Below are positions 6,829 to 10,679 of a stretch of 10,679 bases of DNA, in pieces. The stretch comes from Pseudomonadota bacterium (GTDB taxonomy: Bacteria > Pseudomonadota > Alphaproteobacteria > Sphingomonadales > Sphingomonadaceae). The notes under the pieces are model-generated. The model saw only the letters and a list, made by a program, of their open reading frames with translations, was not told the origin of the DNA and ran no database searches. The stretch covers positions 1 to 10,679 of the forward strand of contig CAUJJQ010000207.1 of assembly GCA_963205285.1 (NCBI GenBank), in the 5' to 3' direction. How positions within the stretch are numbered: the first letter of the stretch is position 1; the number at the start of each line of letters is the position of its first letter. A program made the translations under genes and the position numbers.

Positions 6829-7349
6829 CGACGCGGCTCATCTGCATCGCGGGCGCGGAAAGCACCGGCAAAAGCTGGCTCGCCGCACGACTGGCACAAC
6901 ATTATGGCGCGGCGCTCGTCAATGAATATGCCCGCGCCTATTGCGCGCAGCATGGCAACAACCTCAACGCCCAGCAAATGCGCCATGTCGGCGAAGTGCA
7001 GGACATGTATGTGCTGGGCGCGCTGCGCGAAGCACGCCACCATGTCGCGCGCTTTGTTATTGCTGATACCGACGCGCTGGTGACGGCGGTCTGGGCCGAT
7101 ATGGCGGGGCTCGCCGATGGCTGGTTCGACCAAGTGACGGGGGCCGACCTCTACCTTATCACCGATAATGATCTGCCGTGGATTGACGATGGCGTGCGTA
7201 TTCAGCGCGACGCCACAGCGCGCGATAATTTTCGTGCGCGGCTGATTGGTGAAGTCACGGCACGCGGCTTGAACTGGCTGCCGGTTGGCGGGCAGGGCGA
7301 CGCGCGGCTCGCCCATGCGTTGGTGCAAATCAGCGCCGCCTTCCCCTAA
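6825..7349 (+). CDS. NadR-like ribosylnicotinamide kinase (AAA_28-type P-loop ATPase)
   Basis: Ribosylnicotinamide kinase phosphorylates nicotinamide riboside to NMN in the cytosol, the step that traps substrate imported by PnuC. The 174-residue protein corresponds to the C-terminal kinase domain of NadR. The Walker A loop is GAESTGKS (10-17), the conserved EYAR follows at 34-37, an IADTD strand at 79-83 acts as the Walker B-like region, and the NDLPWIDDGVR segment (115-125) matches the characteristic lid/substrate motif of NadR kinases. The NMN adenylyltransferase domain and the DNA-binding domain of enterobacterial NadR are both absent, so NMN must be adenylylated by another enzyme encoded elsewhere. 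The start lies in an ATGA overlap with the pnuC stop, without its own clear ribosome binding site, so translation is probably coupled. Confidence 0.9.
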   Translation: MTTRLICIAGAESTGKSWLAARLAQHYGAALVNEYARAYCAQHGNNLNAQQMRHVGEVQDMYVLGALREARHHVARFVIADTDALVTAVWADMAGLADGWFDQVTGADLYLITDNDLPWIDDGVRIQRDATARDNFRARLIGEVTARGLNWLPVGGQGDARLAHALVQISAAFP

Positions 7350-7376
7350 GGGCAAAGCGCTGTTAGGGGCGCTGGC
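7350..7376 (+). promoter_or_regulatory. lepA ribosome binding site within a short stem
   Basis: AGGGG at 7365-7369 is seven bases before the lepA ATG, a good Shine-Dalgarno position. A 5-bp inverted repeat, AGCGC at 7356-7360 with GCGCT at 7369-7373, places the AGGGG mostly in the loop, so the site should stay accessible. The gap from the kinase stop is only 27 bases with no terminator, so lepA may be read from the upstream operon. Confidence 0.45.
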
Positions 7377-9194
7377 ATGAGTGACCTTCTCCACATCCGT
7401 AATTTTTCGATCATCGCGCATATCGACCATGGCAAATCGACACTGGCCGACCGGCTGATTCAGGCGACGGGCGGTTTGACCGACCGCGAAATGACCGCCC
7501 AAGTGCTCGACAATATGGATATTGAAAAGGAACGCGGCATCACCATCAAGGCGCAGACGGTGCGCCTTTCCTATCAGGCGCGCGATGGTGCAATCTATCA
7601 ATTAAACCTGATGGACACGCCCGGCCACGTCGATTTTGCCTATGAAGTTTCACGCAGCCTCGCCGCATGCGAAGGGGCCTTGCTCGTCGTCGATGCGGCA
7701 CAGGGGGTGGAGGCGCAAACGCTCGCCAACGTCTATCAATCCATCGAACATGACCATGAAATCGTGCCGGTCATCAACAAGATTGATCTGCCCGCCGCCG
7801 ATGCTGACAAGGTAAAGGCAGAGATAGAGGATATTATCGGCCTTTCCGCCGAAGATGCGGTGCTGACCAGCGCCAAGAGCGGGATTGGCATTGCCGATGT
7901 CCTCGAAGCTGTAGTTGCGCGCATCCCCCCGCCCACGGGCGACCGCACCGCCCCCTTAAAGGCGATGTTGGTCGATAGCTGGTATGACCCCTATCTGGGT
8001 GTCGTCATCCTCGTCCGGGTCATCGACGGTGAAATCCGCAAGGGGCAACAGGTGCGCTTCATGGCGGCGGACACCCAGCATCTGATCGACCGGGTCGGCT
8101 GCATGACCCCCAAAATCCAGCAATTGGATACGCTGGGGGCGGGGGAGATTGGTTTCATTACCGCGCAGATAAAGGATATTGCGCTCGCCCGCGTCGGCGA
8201 CACGATTACCGATGTCAAACGCCCCGCGACCACGGCATTGCCGGGTTTTAAGGAAGTGCAGCCCGTCGTTTTCTGTGGCCTGTTTCCGACCGATGCCAAT
8301 GATTTTGAAAAATTGCGCGAATCGATCCAGAAATTGCGGCTGAATGACGCCAGCTTTACCTTTGAAATGGAATCGAGCGCCGCATTGGGCTTTGGGTTCC
8401 GCTGCGGCTTTTTGGGACTGCTCCACCTTGAAATTATTCAGGAACGGCTGAGCCGTGAATATGACCTCGACCTTATCACCACCGCGCCATCGGTGGTCTA
8501 TCAAATCCGGCTGGGCCGCACCAAGACAGAGGATGCGCGCGACGTCGAACTCCACAACCCGGCGGACATGCCCGACCCCAACCGGATAGATGAAATCGCC
8601 GAACCATGGATTGATGCGACCATCTATGTTCCCGACGAATATCTGGGGCCGATTTTGAAACTATGTCAGGACAGGCGCGGCATCCAAAAGGATCTGACCT
8701 ATGTCGGCGGGCGCGCGCAAATCCGCTATGAATTGCCGCTCAATGAAGTGGTGTTCGATTTCTACGACCGGCTGAAAAGCATTTCGCGCGGCTATGCCAG
8801 CTTTGATTATCACCAAATTGGCCACCGGGTCGGCGACCTCGTCAAAATGTCGATTTTGGTGAATGGGGAGGCGGTGGACGCGCTGTCGATGATCGTTCAT
8901 CGCGGGTCGTCGGAAACGCGCGGGCGCGGCATGTGCGAACGGTTGAAAGACCTGATCCCTCGCCATTTGTTCAAAATCCCGATTCAGGCGGCGATCGGCG
9001 GCAAGGTCATTGCGCGCGAAACCATCGCCGCGCTGCGCAAGGATGTGACCGCCAAATGCTATGGCGGCGATGCGACGCGCAAACGCAAATTGCTCGAAAA
9101 ACAGAAAGAGGGCAAAAAACGGATGCGCGAATATGGCAGTGTCGCCATCCCGCAAGAAGCCTTTATCGCCGCGCTCAGGATGGGCGAGGAATAG
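7377..9194 (+). CDS. lepA: Elongation factor 4 (LepA), ribosome back-translocase GTPase
   Basis: EF4/LepA is a ribosome-dependent translational GTPase that acts on post-translocation or stalled ribosomes and affects initiation and ribosome assembly. The 605-residue length is normal. All GTPase motifs are present: AHIDHGKST (14-22, G1), the RGIT switch I segment (53-56, G2), DTPGH (80-84, G3), NKID (134-137, G4) and TSAKSG (G5). The LepA-specific parts follow: the [14 protein letters not shown] segment of domain III, and the C-terminal domain with [23 protein letters not shown] near residues 562-584, a basic tail that contacts the ribosomal A site region. The family histidine after DTPG is present (H84). 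It is immediately downstream of the NAD salvage genes, a proximity I take as coincidental or as simple co-transcription. In many bacteria lepA precedes lepB; here the next gene is convergent. Confidence 0.98.
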   Translation: MSDLLHIRNFSIIAHIDHGKSTLADRLIQATGGLTDREMTAQVLDNMDIEKERGITIKAQTVRLSYQARDGAIYQLNLMDTPGHVDFAYEVSRSLAACEGALLVVDAAQGVEAQTLANVYQSIEHDHEIVPVINKIDLPAADADKVKAEIEDIIGLSAEDAVLTSAKSGIGIADVLEAVVARIPPPTGDRTAPLKAMLVDSWYDPYLGVVILVRVIDGEIRKGQQVRFMAADTQHLIDRVGCMTPKIQQLDTLGAGEIGFITAQIKDIALARVGDTITDVKRPATTALPGFKEVQPVVFCGLFPTDANDFEKLRESIQKLRLNDASFTFEMESSAALGFGFRCGFLGLLHLEIIQERLSREYDLDLITTAPSVVYQIRLGRTKTEDARDVELHNPADMPDPNRIDEIAEPWIDATIYVPDEYLGPILKLCQDRRGIQKDLTYVGGRAQIRYELPLNEVVFDFYDRLKSISRGYASFDYHQIGHRVGDLVKMSILVNGEAVDALSMIVHRGSSETRGRGMCERLKDLIPRHLFKIPIQAAIGGKVIARETIAALRKDVTAKCYGGDATRKRKLLEKQKEGKKRMREYGSVAIPQEAFIAALRMGEE

Positions 9195-9283
9195 GGGGGC
9201 TTGACTGCGTTGTCGGGGATCCAGTCGGATCATCTCCGTTCCCATCTGGTTCGCCCAAGCCGCCAAGATGTTGTGCAGGGGCA

Positions 9284-9318
9284 GTGTCATTGCGAGGAGC
9301 CGCAGGCGACGCGGCAAT
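9284..9318 (+). repeat. GTCATTGCGAG-type intergenic repeat
   Basis: The unit runs from GTGTCATTGCGAGGAGC to GACGCGGCAAT. Its ends are complementary (ATTGC at 9289-9293 with GCAAT at 9314-9318), and an alternative inner stem pairs GCCGC (9299-9303) with GCGGC (9311-9315). The GTCATTGCGAG...GCAATC form is familiar to me as a high-copy dispersed repeat in alphaproteobacterial genomes. Only one copy lies in this window, so repetitiveness is recalled, not seen. Confidence 0.6.
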
Positions 9319-9360
9319 CTAGAGCCTGTTTCGATTAGATTGAATCGAAACAGGCTCTAG
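9319..9360. repeat. 18-bp perfect inverted repeat
   Basis: CTAGAGCCTGTTTCGATT at 9319-9336 is perfectly complementary to 9343-9360, with a 6-base loop AGATTG. It abuts the preceding repeat with no spacer. The stem is followed by TTGTCCTTGTTTTCC, which is T-rich but has no continuous run, so termination of lepA is possible but unproven. Such a perfect long stem could also be a dispersed palindrome or a protein-binding site. Confidence 0.75.
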
Positions 9361-9375
9361 TTGTCCTTGTTTTCC

Positions 9376-9418
9376 GTGATTTCCGGGCCGTGAAATGCTC
9401 CATTTCACTCGAAATCAC
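9376..9418. repeat. Nested double hairpin
   Basis: An outer 8-bp stem, GTGATTTC at 9376-9383 with GAAATCAC at 9411-9418, encloses an inner 7-bp stem, GTGAAAT at 9390-9396 with ATTTCAC at 9402-9408. The loop is GCTCC. Internal bulges are CGGGCC on the left and TC on the right. The two stems resemble each other in sequence (GTGATTTC / GTGAAAT). Its role is unknown. Confidence 0.6.
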
Positions 9419-9434
9419 TCTAGGGCAAGAAAAA

Positions 9435-9468
9435 GCCCACCCCTAACCCCTCCCGTAAACGGGAGGGG
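9435..9468. terminator. GC-rich hairpin between convergent genes, probable bidirectional terminator or repeat
   Basis: CCCCTCCCG at 9447-9455 pairs perfectly with CGGGAGGGG at 9460-9468 across a TAAA loop. It is preceded by GCCCACCCCTAA. The CCCCTCCCG-loop-CGGGAGGGG form is one I recall as a recurrent sphingomonad intergenic unit. Its place, 26 bases beyond the peroxiredoxin stop, suits it as that gene's terminator. On the minus strand a short T-run (complement of AAGAAAAA at 9427-9434) lies further downstream, not directly after the stem, so it is not a textbook intrinsic terminator. Confidence 0.5.
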
Positions 9469-9494
9469 GATTAAATCTCTGCGCCCTTGCTTCC

Positions 9495-10046
9495 CTAACG
9501 GCGTGCGGCGTGCAGGCGGCGCACTTCGGCCAATGTCAGGCGGACATGGTCGTTGGGGTTCATTTCATTATGCACCATCGAAATCGTGCCATCCTGCGCG
9601 ATGACATAGCTGGTGCGCGTGGTAATCCCTTGCCGCAACAGCACATCATAGCCCGAAATGACATTGGGGGTCGCGGCCGCCATGGGAAAGGCGCTGCGGC
9701 ATTCCTGCGTCGAAAAACGTTGCAGCGTGTCAATATCATCGCCCGACAGGCCGATGATTGTTGCACCCGCCGCGCGGAAATCCGCCGCCGCTTCGGCAAA
9801 GGCGCGGCTTTCGATGGTGCAGCCCGCGGTAAAGGCGCGCGGAAAGAAATAAACCACGACCGGCCCCTGGCGCAGCAAATTGGCGAGGTTGACGGTCAGC
9901 CTTTCCCCTCCCTGCGCAGCGGGCAGGGTGAATAATGGCGCGCGTGCACCGGTGGCGAGCGACGCATGCGCGGTTGCCAGCGGCCATGCGCTGAGGGTCG
10001 ATACGGCGATCAGGGTGGCGGCAATTTTGGTGAGGGCGCGGCGCAT
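9495..10046 (-). CDS. Secreted PrxQ/Bcp-type peroxiredoxin
   Basis: Peroxiredoxins reduce hydrogen peroxide and organic hydroperoxides through a reactive cysteine. This 183-residue protein has a basic start and hydrophobic core followed by a likely signal peptidase cut after AHA (residues 26-28), so it is expected in the periplasm. The active-site motif is FFPRAFTAGCTIE (67-79), matching PxxxTxxC with peroxidatic C76. There is no cysteine five residues later as in classic PrxQ; the only other cysteine is C116 in QECRSAF, so it would act as a resolving residue or the enzyme is 1-Cys. The thioredoxin fold continues through GATIIGLSGDD (94-104) and TSYVIAQDGTI. A GGAG sequence (complement of 10053-10056) is six bases before the start codon. 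It diverges from the thioesterase gene and converges on lepA. The electron donor is unknown. Confidence 0.88.
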   Translation of the reverse strand: MRRALTKIAATLIAVSTLSAWPLATAHASLATGARAPLFTLPAAQGGERLTVNLANLLRQGPVVVYFFPRAFTAGCTIESRAFAEAAADFRAAGATIIGLSGDDIDTLQRFSTQECRSAFPMAAATPNVISGYDVLLRQGITTRTSYVIAQDGTISMVHNEMNPNDHVRLTLAEVRRLHAARR

Positions 10047-10225
10047 GATATTCTCCGGTGCTGGCGAAAGGATGGTTTAGCGCGAAATGGCGCTCAGCGC
10101 CAATACGCGGGTTGCGGCGCATTTGGATGCAGTGCGATACTAACAAAATTGTCAATTGCGGCGGCTTCGCCTGTCCGCTAATGCGTATCGATAACCCCTC
10201 TTGCACAGGATTGGCAGCCAACATC
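10047..10225. promoter_or_regulatory. Divergent promoter region between the peroxiredoxin and thioesterase genes
   Basis: On the minus strand a perfect TTGACA (complement of 10150-10155) could be a -35 box for the peroxiredoxin, but no convincing -10 follows at 16-18 bases. It lies within AATTG-T-CAATT (10147-10157), a small palindrome that could be an operator. On the plus strand TTGCGG (10112-10117) and GATACT (10136-10141), 18 bases apart, are a weak promoter candidate for the thioesterase. GGCGCT-C-AGCGCC at 10089-10101 is a perfect 6-bp inverted repeat that would fall in the peroxiredoxin 5' leader. All roles are positional guesses. Confidence 0.3.
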
Positions 10226-10630
10226 ATGAACCCGGCCATAACCGCGCCGCACAGTTTTCCGATCCGGATCGAAGCCGCTGACATTGATTTCATGGGCCAT
10301 GTCAACAACGCCCGCTATCTGAATTGGGTGCAGGATGCGGTGCTGTCGCACTGGAACAAACTCGCCCCACCCGACGCGATAACCAAATATCTCTGGGTCG
10401 CGCTGCGCCACGAAATTACATATCGCAAACCGGCGTTTCTCGATGACAAGGTGATGGCGTCGGTCGTGCTGGAAAAGGTGGAGGGTGCGCGCAGTTTCTA
10501 CGCCACCATCATCCAACGCGGCGAAGAAGTGCTGGCCGAGGTTAAATCGAGTTGGTGCTGTGTCGATGCTCAAACGCTGCGCCCGGCGCGTATTGCGCGC
10601 GAAATCCAGCGATATTTTTTCAAGGACTAG
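10226..10630 (+). CDS. Hotdog-fold acyl-CoA thioesterase (4HBT / YbgC-FadM-like)
   Basis: Members of this family hydrolyse acyl-CoA thioesters in the cytosol; the preferred acyl chain cannot be told from sequence. The 134-residue length is typical of the single-domain form. The N-terminal active-site region reads FPIRIEAADIDFMGHVNNARYLNWVQDAVL (11-40), with the family's D-x-x-x-H-V-x-N pattern: D21, H25, N27 and N28. The central helix is followed by VALRHEITYRKPAFLDDKV, another conserved stretch, and strands ending EVKSSWCCVD. I chose the ATG at 10226 because the conserved domain begins about ten residues later; AGGA at 10207-10210 is a weak, somewhat distant ribosome binding site. An in-frame ATG at 10181 would add 15 residues of unlike character. 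It diverges from the peroxiredoxin gene and has a palindromic repeat starting seven bases after its stop. Confidence 0.87.
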   Translation: MNPAITAPHSFPIRIEAADIDFMGHVNNARYLNWVQDAVLSHWNKLAPPDAITKYLWVALRHEITYRKPAFLDDKVMASVVLEKVEGARSFYATIIQRGEEVLAEVKSSWCCVDAQTLRPARIAREIQRYFFKD

Positions 10631-10636
10631 TATTTT

Positions 10637-10679
10637 ATCCGAAACTGATGTTTCGGGTGCTGCTCCGGCCCACTCCCCC
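10637..10679 (+). repeat. Structured palindromic intergenic repeat, copy B (runs off the window)
   Basis: A hairpin, ATCCGAAAC at 10637-10645 with GTTTCGGGT at 10649+1 to 10658 region (one G-T pair), surrounds a TGA/TGAT loop and is followed by a CCGGCCCACTCCC tract at 10665-10677. Aligned with the minus strand of copy A (4201 downward), roughly 34 of 43 bases agree without gaps, and the loop changes while the stem is kept. The rest of the element should lie beyond the window edge. It begins seven bases after the thioesterase stop. Confidence 0.7.

Larger units (their letters stand above)
9195..9494. other. Convergent intergenic region rich in palindromic repeats
   Basis: These 300 bases separate the 3' ends of lepA and the minus-strand peroxiredoxin and hold no believable gene. 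Positions 9205-9230 include CGGGGATCCAGTC, which resembles the end of a common alphaproteobacterial intergenic repeat. After a featureless stretch (about 9231-9283), four separate palindromic units follow from 9284 to 9468 and are listed individually. One or more of them presumably acts as a transcription terminator for both genes. Confidence 0.65.

Noticed and set aside
6693..7601. A 302-residue minus-strand frame across the kinase gene and the start of lepA.
   Set aside because: It covers the Walker A regions of two well-supported plus-strand genes and its translation resembles no family I know.
9231..9317. A minus-strand frame reading LPLHNILAAWANQMGTEMIRL as a possible gene fragment.
   Set aside because: No start context or family resemblance was found. 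It continues straight into antisense of lepA, so it is treated as chance.
9284..9468. Closely spaced palindromes that could be mistaken for a CRISPR array.
   Set aside because: The units differ from each other and there are no regular direct repeats or equal-length spacers.
10058..10225. A longer N-terminus for the thioesterase beginning at 10058 or 10181.
   Set aside because: The extra residues do not fit the compact family and cross the divergent promoter region; neither start has a ribosome binding site.

Overview
The window is GC-rich chromosomal DNA that looks like an alphaproteobacterium of the order Sphingomonadales. This is inferred from protein style (TamB with a C-terminal LPEDELLSRILFG motif, a signal-peptide-bearing PrxQ-type peroxiredoxin, a 17-kDa-antigen-like surface protein), from codon choice, and from intergenic palindromic repeats of the kind I associate with sphingomonads. 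No genus can be assigned from sequence alone. I found no tRNA, rRNA, CRISPR array, transposase or phage gene.

Layout. Positions 1-4019 hold most of a tamB gene; its 5' end lies outside the window. Positions 4020-4251 are non-coding and carry a strongly structured palindromic element. A LOG-family nucleotide phosphoribohydrolase-like gene follows (4252-4833). From 4938 to 7349 four genes are stacked with 1-4 base overlaps: an exported surface-antigen-like protein, an exported ClpP-fold (COG3904-like) protein, the PnuC nicotinamide riboside transporter, and a NadR-like ribosylnicotinamide kinase. After a 27-base gap comes lepA (elongation factor 4), ending at 9194. Positions 9195-9494 lie between convergent genes and contain several different palindromes back to back. 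A minus-strand secreted peroxiredoxin (9495-10046) and a plus-strand hotdog-fold thioesterase (10226-10630) diverge from a 179-base intergenic region. The last 43 bases are the beginning of a second copy, in inverted orientation, of the palindromic element seen after tamB.

How the genes fit together. PnuC plus the kinase form a clear NAD salvage pair: nicotinamide riboside is imported and trapped as NMN. Two exported proteins of unknown role are translationally coupled upstream of this pair, and their link to it is the most unusual gene-level feature. TamB, the surface protein, the ClpP-fold protein and the peroxiredoxin are all envelope or exported proteins. lepA and the LOG-family gene are housekeeping.

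I see no convincing new defence or mobile system. The points most worth a second look are the two-copy structured repeat, the coupled envelope/NAD-salvage operon, and the cluster of unrelated palindromes downstream of lepA.
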